From: Juglans regia
Taxonomy: Eukaryota; Streptophyta; Magnoliopsida; Fagales; Juglandaceae
Length of the DNA: 64,000 bases
NCBI RefSeq assembly: GCF_001411555.2
Contig: NC_049908.1
Coordinates: 30,201,817-30,265,816, forward strand
Reading direction: 5' to 3'
Shown here: positions 1-11,399 of the stretch, in pieces
Numbering within the stretch: the stretch's first letter is position 1
How the letters are laid out: each line of letters starts with the position of its first letter
Program-made: the position numbers and the translations under genes
Notes under the pieces: model-generated
What the model was told of the DNA's origin: nothing
The model's database searches: none
What the model saw: only the letters and a program-made list of their open reading frames with translations

Positions 1-393
1 TTTACTTTTTTACTTTTTTGTACTTTTTAATTCTTCTTGTCCTTATTTTTTTTTTATCGATTTTAAAATTTTTGGAATTTTTTGGTTTTTTACATTTTTT
101 TAACTTTTTATCAAGGTTATTTATGTCAAGGGGTACATTGCAATTTCGGCAATGGCAATCGCTGTCTAAACTTTAACTTTTTTTTTTTGAAAGGGTGATA
201 ACCAAAATTGATAGTTTGTGAGGGTGATTGTAAACTAGTTGGTAGTTTGAGGGAGGTTTGTATATTGTCCCCAAAATTTATAGCAATTTTTAAAAAATCA
301 TTTCAATTGCTGACCTGTCAAGTTTAACAATTAGAATTTGACAGGATTTACCAAAGTTGAACCGAAAGTTGTAACATATAAATCCATTACATG

Positions 394-773
394 TAGGGCT
401 GTAAATAGACAAACCTCAAGAATGGCTTGGTCAAACTCGTTTTCAGCTCGATTCGTTTATTAAATGAGCTGTTTTTATAAACACAAAATAATAATCGATG
501 CTTGAATCCTTACAAATATAATCATTGATATATGCATATATAAACTAAACTTGTTTGTTAAAATGTGTATATAAAGGGTATTAGATACAATATAAATAAT
601 TTATTTTGTTAGAATGAAACAAGTTCGACTGCGCTCGAATAATAAACGAGTTGTATGTGAACAATAAATACACTTTGTGATAAGCAGAAGCCTGACTGGC
701 GTTCAAATAAAAATTAAATGAACAAGATTTTACCACCCATTACTCACTCAAACTCAACTCGTTTACACCCCTT
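394..773. mobile_element. Non-autonomous hAT-like element (380 bp)
   Basis: The ends are TAGGGCTGTAAA on the left and, read from the right, AAGGGGTGTAAACG, which fits the TAGGGNTG ends of hAT elements. The flanks are ATTACATG (386-393) and ATTACAAT (774-781), which match at 6 of 8 positions and look like a worn 8-bp target duplication. The interior is AT-rich with several CTCG/CGAG motifs and no coding potential. Confidence 0.5.
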
Positions 774-1036
774 ATTACAATTATTAACATACAAGAAGTT
801 GTGTAAATGCTGAATAAGCATAATCATTGAAACCCGCTAGGACCACTTTCTTTCTTTAAAAGCTATAACCCTTTAACAACTCTATCACATTTTATTACAG
901 TTTTTAAGTCTTGTGCACAATAGGTGGCAATCATTGGGTAAACAAAATTTCATGAGACAAGATGCATGATCTTTCTTTCCTAAAATTATAACCAGTTCAA
1001 TTTTGAAAGTGGCAAAAATAAGACCTATCTGAAAAA

Positions 1037-1204
1037 GAGTTATTATATTTGCAAGCAGGTGTGCAGAACACACCATCCCATCACTTACATAGCAAGATTT
1101 GTTTGTAAGATTAAAATTTTAAAATTTCTCTTCCAAATCAAATCATGCCATGTAAGCACTTTGCAAGGTGTATTATCCACACCGGCTTGTAAATAGAATT
1201 TACC
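1037..1204. mobile_element. Mutator-type MITE (168 bp) in ARID intron
   Basis: The terminal inverted repeats are imperfect: GAGTTATTATATTTGCAAGC on the left, and GGTAAATTCTATTTACAAGC read from the right. An inner arm GGTGTG-N-AACACACC pairs with GGTGTG-N-AATACACC. The flanking 9-mers are TCTGAAAAA and TTTGGAAAA, which match at 7 of 9. It shares its end motif (GAGTnAT..TA..T.YAAG) with the elements at 9064, 22754 and 23469. Confidence 0.55.
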
Positions 1205-1281
1205 TTTGGAAAAAAAGACTATCACTAAGTTTTAATTGCACAACATCTACCACAAGTCCAAAATTAAAGTTTTTTACCTAC

Positions 1282-4200
1282 CTGATTTTCGATATTCATA
1301 GGCTCTGAGTGGGAAGCAATAGGTACATTAAGCTCACCACCATGTGCTTTATGCCTTTCGTAACTAAGGAGGGCCTGGAGTAACACGAATTACTAAAAAT
1401 AAGTATTTAATGATTCTATAAACAAAGCACGAGAGATTATGAGGTATTCAAAAAGTATATGAATCAAACAAACTGACATAAACATACACAGGTGCACTTG
1501 AAAGAGGAGGGCCTATCAAATCAACTCATGGTAGACAGAGCAACGGAAAATAAAAACAGAAAACAGACAAAGCTCCAGTAGAAACTATTTTTCCACACAG
1601 ACAAGTAAATTCTTATTAGCCATGACTTTTGAGAAAAACGGCAAGATTCAAAGGCATATCATATTTTTTTTTTTATCGGTAAAAAGTAACATTACCAAAC
1701 AAGAGTAATGAAAAGAGAACAAACAAGAGTAACAGATAAATCCATGCCTAACAATAATAACGATCTACAAAAATCACATCAAGGGCTGGTATGATAAAAG
1801 CAATCAATTCGTAGCAACATCTGAGTGAGGTACAATAAACCTACTCAGAAATTAACACAAGGCCCGGTACCTAATTCGAATGTTTGTGTCCCTATGATAA
1901 AAAATAGATGATGACTTCATATACAAAGTACGTAATTTAAGTCGAAGAATTAAAACAGCACGATTTCCATGTTTCTTAAGCCCAGTGAGCAATCCACCTG
2001 CAACCATCATCACAGGTGGCAGTGTAAAGGATACAGGAACAGGATATCATCAGTCAGAGGAGATACCTACTTTACAATGAACAGCTTGAACCTGAGATAA
2101 CTTCATTGCTCTATTCACTAAAGGGGATATACAAGATCATGCATGCACGCACACTCACGCATATGTAATGAAATGATGAGCACTAGGAATGATTATCCTC
2201 TCTCTGGAATGATAAAGATTTTATGACCTTAGATTTGAACAGGCTTGCAGATATGCACACAAGTACACATTACAACCTGCATAAATAGACATAAATTTCC
2301 AAAAATCTGAATTACCTTCTCATAAAAACCTCGGAATGTCCATGAAACTGTAGTGCATGTCCTGTAAAAAAAATGGAATGGAAGAAAAATAAATTGGTTA
2401 AAATCTCCTAGGCCATGCCCACCCCCAGCACTAGAAAAAAAGAAAAAGAAAAAAAAACACATTTGCACTTAGGAATAGGGTAAGTTTGCTTTTCCAAATT
2501 AATTAAAATCTAGAAAAACTGTGTCTCTCATTCATTATTTATTTATTTTGCTTATACAATCTTTTGAAAAGCTCTAATCCCATTTATGCAAGTGATGGAG
2601 TTCACATACAAAAGATAATAGGAATACACATGTTCTGTTCCTTACTTTGGGGGTTTGAAAGACTCTCCCACTTGCCGCCACAACTTACAAGAAGTCACCT
2701 ATCAAAAAATAAAAGCCAATTATGAGCTATTGTCAGCAACGGCAAAAAGGATGGCATATTTATTCCAGGCACATTTCAATAGTTGTATGTCTAATTAATT
2801 GGTATCAGATAATTCAGTATGGCAAAACAGCCTTTCTAATTCTTCTTTCCATCATACCAACATTTCGAAAGACACGACAAATTGCCTTGAATGTCAATGA
2901 AAACTGTAGACAACCTTTTGAGCAGCCTATCCTCAGGTTTTATGTAAAGTGAGGTTCCCATATACCCACAATAGAGGAGACACCCCCACCAGGCATGCGG
3001 TCACAAGTCATAATACACTCTTCACAAATCTTACCTTGATTTCCAATTACCGACTTAATGAAATCAAAGACCAAATATAAGTGGACAAGTTAACCACCCC
3101 TCTCCATAGATTTTATTGAACTTCATTTTTCATTTGCAGTTTTTCTTCACTCTGTTTCCTTCTTTAGGATGCCTGTTTGCTTTCTCCCAGTGTGTTTGGG
3201 TTTAGAACTAAGACAAAAGTCATATATATATGAAAATCAAAAGGAAAGAACTAAGACATAAATGTGCAAGTTCCAATTATTCACTGTTACTCTAAAAATT
3301 TGGTGCAATTAGGATTTGATCAAACCAAGGTAATTTCCAAATCATGAGAGCTTAACTCTTCTGCTAGATATCTGTTTTTCCTTCCCAATTAGGTATTCCT
3401 CTTGTATACTTTCTATGAACTTAGGCTATGCCTACTCTTTTATCAATAAAACTTTTAGTAAAAAAAGAATCATCTCCTAGAGATTAGTCTTCGAAGCCTA
3501 ATGTAGACACACTCAAAATGGTATCTCCACATAGAAAAGGTAGATCCTTAGGAACCTCCCCACACTCTAAAAATTAAGTTGAAAAGTAAAATAGGAAGAG
3601 AACGATAGAGTCAAAGAGATTAGAGAACTGAATTCCCATGGAAGGATAGTTTCCTTCTCTTCTAGCTTCTTCTTTATACTAAGGAGACCAAATACATTAA
3701 ATAAATGGTACAGTGCAAATAAGGAAATAAACAACTCTCAACACTCCCCCAAAACTGATGCAAAAATATCTCTCATGCCTAGCTTGCCAAGAGTTGTTTG
3801 AAACATGTAGCTAGTAACTCCTTTTGTTAAGATATCTGCCAATTGATCCCCTGTCTTCACATAAGGGGTACAAATCAATTCTGCACGCAGCTTCTCCTTG
3901 ATGAAATGCCTATCAATTTCAACATGCTTGGTTCTATCATGTTGCACTGGGTTATGTGCAATGCTGATTGCTGCTTTGTTGTCACAGTACAACCTCATAG
4001 GCTTTGTAGTATCATCCTTCAACTCCTTTAACAACAACTTCAACCATAGTAACTCACATACTCCATGTGCCATAGCTCGAAATTCAGCTTCAGCACTTGA
4101 TCTAGCAACCACTAATTGTTTTTTGCTACGCCATGTCACCAAATTTCCTCCCACAAAGGAACAATAACCTGAAGTAGACCTTTTATCATCCACTGATCCA

Positions 4201-7200
4201 GCCCAATTTGCATCTGTATATGCTTCTATTTTAAAGTGATTATGCTTAGAAAACGGCAAGTCTTTTCCTGGTGATGACTTTAGATACCTAAGAATCCGAT
4301 AGACTGCCTTCATGTGAGACTCACGTGGGGAATGCATAAATTAACTCACCATACTAACTGCATAGGCAATATCTGGACGTGTGGGATAGATAAATTAATT
4401 GACCAACCAATCTTTGATATCTGCCCCTGTCTACCATATTTCCTTCAGCATCTTCTCCCAATTTAGCATTAGGTTCTACTGGATTATCAACTATTTTGCA
4501 TCCAAGCATTCCAGTTTCCTCGAGGAGATCAAGAACATATTTTCTTTGGGAGATAAAAATCCCATGCTGAGATCGTGCAACTTCAATGCCTAAGAAATAC
4601 TTCAGATTTCCAACATCTTTTGTCTCAAACTCACTAGCCAAGTATTTCTTTAGTTTCTTCACTTCTTCATCATCATTTCCAGTTATCACAATATCATCAA
4701 CATACATAATAAGTGCAGTCATCTTACCTGATGGTGTATGCTTGATGAATAATGCGTGATCTGCTTGAGTCTGGTTGTAGCCATATTTCTGCACAGCTTG
4801 GAAAAATCTTTCAAACCATGCTCTTGGAGACTCCTTCAATCCATATAGACTACTTCAAGGCCAGGAGGAAGTTCCATATATACTTCCTCTTCCAAGTTTC
4901 CATGAAGAAACGCATTCTTCACATCAAGCTGATAAAGTGGCCAAGCCTCATTTGCTGCCAAAGAAAGCAAAACCCGAACTGAATTCATCTTTGCCACATG
5001 AGCAAATGTCTCTTCGTAGTCTATCCCATACGTTTGTGTGAACCCCTTTGCAACCAATCTTGCCTTAAGTCAGTCAACAGATCCATCAGGCTTAAGTTTC
5101 AGTGTAAACACCCACTTACATGCCACAACCTTTTTTTTCATCAGGTAAGAGAACCAAATCCCAAGTGTCATTTTTAACAAGGGCTTTCATCTCTTCTTGC
5201 ATTGCCTCTCTCCACTTTGGGTCACCAAGTGCATCCTGTAGATTTTTTGGAGTAGACACAGAGGACAAATTGGAAATAAAGGTACGATATGAAGGGGGCA
5301 AGTTTTGGTAAGAGACAAAGTTAGAGAATGGGTGTTGGGTACAAGATCTAACTCCTTTACGTTGTGCAATAAGTAAGTCCATATCATGAACAATAGGAGT
5401 TGAAGAGTCTGGGATAGACAAAGAATTACCTGATCCCGGGTTGGATGACTGGCAAGTAGATGAGGTGTTAGTCTTACCATTCTGGCGTCGTGAGTAGACT
5501 CTCAGTGGCTCACACAGCTTATCAATATGTGGCTCTGGCTCTTGCTGTTGGTTCTCACAGGGTAAAGGTTGTAAAGGTGTAGGTTGCTGTTGTTTTGCTG
5601 GTTCAACCTAGATAAATGTCACTAACGGGTCCACAAATGACTACTCTTCACTCTCATTCTCCCCCTGAAGAGAAGTTTGAAGGGAAGAAAAATAGGGTTG
5701 AGTTTCAAAGAAAGTGACATACTGTACCGCCCCAATGGAAGGCCTAAACAACATGGCCTATACTCCAAATTAAGGACTAGTCAATGATACAATTGGAGCC
5801 CCATTAGAACCTTATAAAGAGCAAGAACTTCTCCTTCCCAAGCAATGTGGGATCTCATACACCACCTACCCTTATCCATATCATATGGGGTATCACAATC
5901 TACCCCCCTTAAATTCCCGACGTCCTCGTCGGGCCTATCCATTATAGGTGGCACGGCTCAAGTCCCACATTTCTGGTTGGGATAGTCTCTGATACCATTT
6001 GTAACGCCCCAATAGAAGGCCCAAACCACATGGCCTATACTCCAAAAGGACTAGTCAATGATACAATTGGAACCCCATTAGAACCTTATAAAGAGCAAGA
6101 ACTTCTCATTCCCAAGCAATGTGGGATCCCATACACCACCTACCCTTATCCATATCATATGGGGTATCACACATACATAGTGACAAACCGTTTTCGTGAT
6201 GGTGGATGATAGCACTTATGCCTTTTTTGAGTGGGAGAATACCCTAAGAAGATACATTTGAGAGATCGAGGATCTAATTTACTATGAGCAGGCCCATGAA
6301 CATGAACAAAACAAACACAGCCAAACACTCTTGGAGGCACAAAAAACAAGGAGGAAGACAACGAGGGTAACAAAACTTCCATAGGTGTCTTAGAATTCAA
6401 GACACGAGATGACATTCGATTAATGAGATAGGTTGTTGTAAGAAGAGCATCACCCCAATAAGATTTTGGAACATGCATGGAAAAAAGTAAGGCATGGGTG
6501 ACCTCTAAGAGATGCAGATTCTTCCTCTCAACAACACCATTTTGCTATGGAGTATTAACACAAGTAGTTTGATGAATGATACCATGTTCACGGAAGAAAT
6601 TTTGAAGGTTATCAAACATGTATTTTCCTTCGTTGTTAGAATGAACTTTAATAGAAGTACCAAATTGGGTTTGAACCATTTTATAAAAAACTTGAAAAAC
6701 GGAAAACACCTCGTTTTTCTCTTTTAATAGGTAAACCCAAGTAGTGCGAGAAAAATCATTAATAAAAGTGACAAAACAACGAGGGTAACAAGAAGAAAGA
6801 AGGGTGCCCTAATCTTTGATGCCAAAGCCATGCCATAGCCATAAAGTCGTGAATGCAGGTGGTATGATAAGCCTGTTTGAGCTATCCAGGTGTCTTGATC
6901 TGCGAATCCAGATAGTAACTACCATCCTTCAAGCTACCACTGCCAATCAACCTCCCCGTGGCTAGCTCCTGGAAGAAACATTGGTTAGAATAAAAAACCA
7001 CTCGACAACTTAAGGCTAGAGTGATGCAAGCGATGGAGAGAAGATTATTTGTAAAGTTGGGAACATGTAAAACATCTGAAAGAGACAAAGACTCAGTCAC
7101 AAGAATTGAACCCTTACTAGACACAGAGGATAGAGATCCATCAACCATTCTAACTTTTTCCCTACCTGAACAGAGATGATATGAAGAGAAAGGAGATGAT

Positions 7201-10200
7201 AAACCAGTCCTATGATCGGATGCCCCCGAATCAATTATCCATGGATCATTAGACTCAATGGATGATGCACTTAGAGATGTGGCTAAATTACCTGAGTGAG
7301 CAAATGAAGAGGATGCAGTGGTGGATAATTCCAGCTTAGACATAAGCCTACGGAATGTGTCAAGTTCCTCCTTGTTAAGCCCCCAGGGTCCGAAGTAGAA
7401 GGACTAGGCATAGACATGGTAGGTGTAGAGCCCACAATCAAAGTGTGATTAGCACAAGGCCTAGTATCACCACCAAAGCGACCTCATCTACCTCTCGTAG
7501 GATGACCATGAAGTCACCAAAGTGTGTCATGGTTTGTTGTAGTGTCAACGTTTTTTCCCCCATCACGGCTCCTACTTGGCTTATCAAGACACTGAGTAGT
7601 AGTAAGCAGCGCAGATCGATCTTGGGGAAGAGAATGAAGCATCACACCACAACAACTCTCCTTATTTGGAACATAAGAAAAAACCTCCCGAAGAGATGGT
7701 AGAGGATCCTTTCCTAGAATCTGAATCCGAACAGAATCATACTCTTCATTCAATCCTCCAAGGAAAGCATAAATACGTTCCTCTTCTATTATCTTCTGGA
7801 TTTTTACAAAATCAGCAGTACATTCCGTCTGAAAATTCTGATAATGATCCGCTTCTTGCCACAAAGCCCGTAGTTGATGAAAGTAAGCAGTCACAAATAA
7901 CTCTCCTTGGGTCATCCCATGAATTCGTCTCTTTAGTGGATAGACTTGAGCAGCATTCCCTTTCTTTGCAAAAGTTTGAGCAGCTGCATCTCACACCTCT
8001 TTTGCAGTGAAAAGTAGAAAACCATTACCAATATCAGGTTGCATAGAGTGTAGTAACCAAGACATGATTGTGGAATTTTCAGCTTCCCATCTATCATAAG
8101 CAGAATCATCCAGCTTTGGTTCGGGGATCTTGCCATTCAAGTATCCTATCTTCCCTCAACTCTTAATATACAAGAGTGCAGATTGAGACCAAGCCAAATA
8201 ATTGAGTCCATCTAATTTCACAATTGAGATTTGGAGGGTTGGATTTCCATTGGAGTAGGTCACTTGGCTTTCGACTCTCTGGTCACTGGTCTGTCTTTCA
8301 CTCTTCTTTGGATCAGCCATTGAAACCAACCAAATAGCTCCACTTTTTTTTTTCTTACCTCAAAAACGACAGGGTGTTTAGCTCCTGACGTAGGTTTTGC
8401 TTCTGCACGACACGTTGTTTACCAGTGCAGCTCAAAAATGGCATGTCGTTTTTTACCATTTTGAGTTCTCCTTCTTCGAGCTCCAGATCGCGCCGAGTTC
8501 CCTGAGCTTCACCAGAAAAACTAGAAAGCTTCTAAGCTTCTCAGAGCTTCGACATTCTCCCAACTCCAGATCGCGATGATCAGAAGGAATAGAAAGCTTC
8601 GATGCTTCAATGCCAAGTTCCCTGAGCTTTGCCGGAAGAATCAGAAAGCTTCTCTGGGCTTCAACTTTCTCCCAACTCTAGATCGCGATGATCCTCCAAG
8701 GAACGCCCCTTTTTTTTTTCTCTTTTTTTCCTTTTTCAGAAGTCACAGCCAAGCATCCTTTGTTCACCATGAAGCTTGGTCAGTGGGGTTCCTAGAAGAT
8801 TTCGATCAGAACCATGGGCTCGACTTCCTTGCCGTTGCTGCTGCCGCCGTTCGTATGGCATCATCGTGGGCTACCGTGAGTCACATTATTTGGTACTAAC
8901 CTAACCCTAACAGCCCAAGAACGCTCTGATACCAAGTTGAAAAATAAAATAGGAAGAGAAAGATAGAGTCAAAGAGATTAGAGAACTGAATTCCCATGGA
9001 AAGATAGTTTCCTTCTCTTCTAGCTTCTTCTTTATACTAAGGAGATCAAATACATTAAATAAAGAAAAAATCTAATTGTAAGCGATTATGCGCACTAATG
9101 TGCGCACCCATTCAATATGATTGGTCAGAAAGTAGATTTTATTGAAAACAATGCTAATTTGAATTTAGAATATGAAGGCAATAATATTAGTACGCAGATT
9201 GGTACGCAAACTTGCTTGTATATAGCAAAACTCTTAAATAAATGGCACAGAACAAATAAGGAAATAAACAACTCTCAACAAATTATATATTATTATAATG
9301 GATAATGGCACTCGCCTCCAGAGCAAAAGATTGTGGGTTTGAGTCCCATAATGATTGCTCTACTGCTCTAATTATTTTATCAATTCTTTTTACTTGTAAA
9401 AAAAATTGTCTCACTTCTCTAATCCCTTCATTATAATTTGTATATAAATAATACTTATAATTTTAGTACTAGGGAATTGCTAAGTGCACATGCACAGAAT
9501 GTGCCCAACACGTGTCAACCAAGAAAATAGCAATAGAAGTGTGTAAACATCCTAAATTTAAAAAATGCACATGGCAAGGAGGGTCTAAGATATCTTCCAT
9601 CGAGGTCCCATCACAAATTGCATCCAAAAAACATCCTTACTAGAATGCACTTATCATATTAGATTGCCTTAATTACTAATAATATTATCATACTTCACGG
9701 TATCAAAGAACCTTTTTTTTTTTTTTATAAGTAAACGGTATCAAAGAACTACTAGGATGAATCCAAACTACTCTTTGATACCAAAAATCTTAACTTTTAA
9801 ATCTATTTCCAAAATTACTACCATACAAGAATCACCGATTGCTCTAGTTAAAATTAGCTTCCCAACCAAAAAGACCAAAGGAAAGGCATTGAACTAATAT
9901 GCATGTGAAAATGGTAAATAAATATGTTCATGGGGAAACAATGCATACCTTATCATAGCCACCCAACCTAGTCACTGCTCTCCACAACCTTATCAATAAG
10001 ATGTTGACACACATTAGCCCAAAGTATGGAAATTTGTCCACCACCTATATAATAGTTATTAAGAAAATCAAATATATGTAAATGATCAGGAGAAACTCAC
10101 TTAAGGCAATTCAGACCCTCCCCATAAAACTTCGGAGGCTTGAATTCCGTGCTCCTCTCCCTAAAGAAATTTTCCAGCTCCTTCATAAAAGCCGATTGCT

Positions 10201-10888
10201 CTTCTTCTGTTCCTGATTCATTACCTTCTGACATATGATCATTGCCCAAAAGAAAGAAGTGCTTTGAGCTTGAGTTCCCATTCTCTACAGGTGTAATAAC
10301 ATCTTTTTCATTCACCTCCATATTGATTTGCCGTCCATTCTGAATTTGATATTTTATATCAGAAGCTTTAGCACAGTTCATAGCCGGTTCATTATGAATC
10401 GTAGTAGTTGCAGGCAGAATGTCAGTATCACCAGCAAGTTTGGTATCACGCACTTGACAAGGTTCATCTTTGGCAACTGAAACATCTGGTCCAGCAGTAT
10501 CAACATGACATGAAGACGTGTTGTTCTGGTGGTGTTCACAGCCTAGATTGCTTGGAGGCAAGTCATTGTCTTCAATCTTGACATCAGAAGTGGTTTGTGT
10601 ATTAGGTTTGAGTAAATCTTTGTCATCATTTAAAGGGCCTGGGGAGTCAGGTGAATCTTGAGTTGGTTGGTCCGGATTGGACCAAGATTCCATAATCTTA
10701 TTATATTCAGGGAGAGGTGGAGTGCCATTTAACGTCTGAATCAGGGTTTGGTCCACTGGCACAGAAGAGTCATGGTGTTCATGTGCATCAGCTTGTGCAG
10801 CTTTGTGATTGGGCAAAGCAATGGTCACAGCCTCGTCTTCTTGTGCACTCTCCTCATTCTCCTTCTTCTTCTCCTTGGAATCACTCAT
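1282..10888 (-). CDS. ARID-domain protein (ARID3/5/6-type), multi-exon, 3' part beyond left edge
   Basis: Five coding exons read on the minus strand: 10888-10101, 9988-9949, 2698-2646, 2361-2316 and 1374-1282, all joining in frame through GT-AG introns to give the first 340 residues. The start is the first ATG of an open exon and opens with a charged, Lys/Glu-rich stretch. Residues 1-230 are acidic and low in complexity. The ARID DNA-binding domain starts near residue 234 ([20 protein letters not shown]), passes through [13 protein letters not shown] (exon 2), [17 protein letters not shown] (exon 3) and [15 protein letters not shown] (exon 4), and ends in exon 5. Plant proteins of this type are nuclear and usually carry an alpha-crystallin/HSP20-like domain after the ARID; that part, with the stop codon, lies outside the window. 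No frame break is seen, so the gene is probably active. The intron 9948-2699 holds a full copia element in the same orientation as the gene. Confidence 0.9.
1375..2315 (-). other. ARID intron 4, no gene seen
   Basis: This is the intron between coding exons 5 and 4 of the ARID gene. It is AT-rich, with a poly-T tract at about 1664-1676, and has no coding sequence that I can support. Confidence 0.6.
3388..3467 (+). mobile_element. 3' end of a truncated L1-type LINE
   Basis: About 80 bp match the 3' end of the LINE at 36070-36162: TTAGGTA..CTC.TGTATAC, then CTATGCCT and TTATCAATAAAACTT, ending in a short A run. Only the tail of the element is present. It lies in the large ARID intron. Confidence 0.55.
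3577..3743 (-). repeat. 3' LTR of the copia element (167 bp)
   Basis: Read on the minus strand it begins TGTTGAGAGTTG and ends TTTTCAACT. It matches the 5' LTR at 8935-9280 with about seven substitutions. This copy has no internal insertion. Confidence 0.93.
3744..8320 (-). pseudogene. Broken copia gag-pol polyprotein
   Basis: The gag ATG is at 8318-8320 (product starts [11 protein letters not shown]). Gag (UBN2-like) runs to about 7514 with in-frame stops at 8156-8158 and 7991-7993. A protease/pre-integrase part follows at 7343-6882, with a DSGASDH motif. Integrase C-terminal sequence is at 6478-6172; the TRIM at 5723-6171 cuts it. The reverse transcriptase starts in 5421-5116 ([14 protein letters not shown]), continues at 5057-4836 and 4839-4354 (catalytic YVDD), and RNase H/C-terminus is at 4337-3738 (YTDANWAG, then CDNKAA). 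Several frame changes separate these blocks. The central integrase region (6480-6880) is heavily decayed. No functional product is expected. Confidence 0.88.
5723..6171 (-). mobile_element. TRIM (terminal-repeat retrotransposon in miniature), 449 bp
   Basis: It is flanked by a perfect 5-bp duplication CATAC (5718-5722 and 6172-6176). It has direct repeats of 175 bp (5723-5897) and 172 bp (6000-6171), ending TGTGATACC and ..TTACA on the minus strand. A tRNA-Met-type primer site (TGGTATCAGAG, 5987-5997) lies 2 nt from the 5' LTR, and a purine tract (AAGGGGGGTAGAT) precedes the 3' LTR. The interior is only about 100 bp and non-coding, which defines a TRIM. The two LTRs differ at about 7 positions plus a 3-bp indel. 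Confidence 0.92.
8923..8934 (-). other. Primer-binding site of the copia element
   Basis: The minus-strand sequence is TGGTATCAGAGC, complementary to the 3' end of initiator tRNA-Met. It starts right at the end of the 5' LTR. Confidence 0.9.
8935..9280 (-). repeat. 5' LTR of the copia element, split by a MITE
   Basis: It spans 346 bp. Removing the 170-bp insert (9064-9233) and one copy of its 9-bp duplication leaves exactly 167 bp, the length of the 3' LTR. Confidence 0.92.
9064..9233. mobile_element. Mutator-type MITE (170 bp) in the copia 5' LTR
   Basis: It is flanked by a perfect 9-bp duplication TTAAATAAA (9055-9063 and 9234-9242); the 3' LTR has a single TTAAATAAA at the matching place, so this is the empty site. 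The ends form an imperfect inverted repeat: TGTAAGCGATTATGCGCACT on the left and TACAAGCAAGTTTGCGTACC read from the right. A 9-bp duplication is typical of Mutator-like elements. Confidence 0.8.
9285..9420 (+). mobile_element. Possible tRNA-derived SINE
   Basis: A tRNA-like stretch holds an A-box-like segment (AATGGCACTCGCC) and a B-box-like segment (GGGTTTGAGTCCC) about 35 nt apart, followed by a unique part and a short A run near 9400. A short ATTATAAT repeat on both sides could be a target duplication. The match is weak and it does not fold as a real tRNA. Confidence 0.3.
9712..9734 (-). mobile_element. Minimal L1-like insertion (23 bp) with 15-bp target duplication
   Basis: The insert is a poly-A tail preceded by TTACTTAT on the minus strand. 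It is flanked by perfect 15-bp copies of ACGGTATCAAAGAAC (9697-9711 and 9735-9749). Confidence 0.7.
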
Positions 10889-11283
10889 CTAGGCTTCTAA
10901 GCACATCAGCAAAATAAATTACTCTACTTTTTTTTTTTTTTTTTATATATAGAAAACAAAGAAACAGGTAAAGAGCAAGAATAGGGCTCCTTATATACAG
11001 TTTCTGAGCAGATATGATAAAAGCAGGTGAAGAATGCTGGAACATATGAATTAAGAATTTTATGAATATGTTCCTAACCCTAGGTACTGTTTTCTCATTC
11101 CATAAACAAACAAAACATATAAAACTAGCCAAAAGAGAAAATCTATTACTCTGCGACGCAATTGAAAATGAATGCATCGTAACACTTGAATTTGCAGATC
11201 CTTTTTTCAGAATTTTCTTTTATTTTTCAATTGAACGTACAAATTTACCAAAAAAATTAAAAATTGAAAGAATAAATATTTAC

Positions 11284-11390
11284 CTGCTTCGGATTGAGGG
11301 ATACTCCCAGTTTTGAGGACAGCAAGAAACGAAGATTGAAACCGGGAGCGATAAAGAAAGCTTTCAAATATGATAAACCCTAACCCCCTT
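11284..11390 (-). other. Probable 5' UTR exon of the ARID gene
   Basis: On the minus strand, sequence ending CCGAAGCAG is followed by GTAAAT, a good splice donor. A TTAG acceptor lies about 15 nt before the ARID start codon, so a 5' UTR intron of roughly 380 bp is likely. The upstream end (transcription start) is a guess, and there is no transcript evidence. Confidence 0.45.
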
Positions 11391-11399
11391 TTACCGGCT

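Larger units (their letters stand above)
3577..9280 (-). mobile_element. Ty1/copia LTR retrotransposon, complete ends, inside ARID intron
   Basis: The element is flanked by a perfect 5-bp target duplication AATTA (3572-3576 and 9281-9285). Both LTRs are 167 bp once a later insertion is removed. The primer-binding site TGGTATCAGAGC lies directly after the 5' LTR (8923-8934), and a purine tract (TTTTGGGGGAG) directly precedes the 3' LTR. Order on the minus strand is gag, protease, integrase, reverse transcriptase and RNase H, which is the copia order. The LTRs differ at about 7 of 167 positions (about 4%). The reading frame is broken in several places and a TRIM interrupts the integrase region, so it cannot move on its own. 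Confidence 0.93.

Noticed and set aside
7445..8010. Open frames on the plus strand across the copia gag
   Set aside because: They are antisense shadows of the minus-strand gag; they show no codon or domain signal of their own.
8397..8899. Two plus-strand frames in the copia leader
   Set aside because: They lie between the primer site and gag on the opposite strand and contain simple-sequence runs; no recognised domain.
9300..9370. Possible tRNA gene
   Set aside because: Only the box-like segments are present; the stems of a cloverleaf do not pair, so a SINE-like repeat is the better reading.
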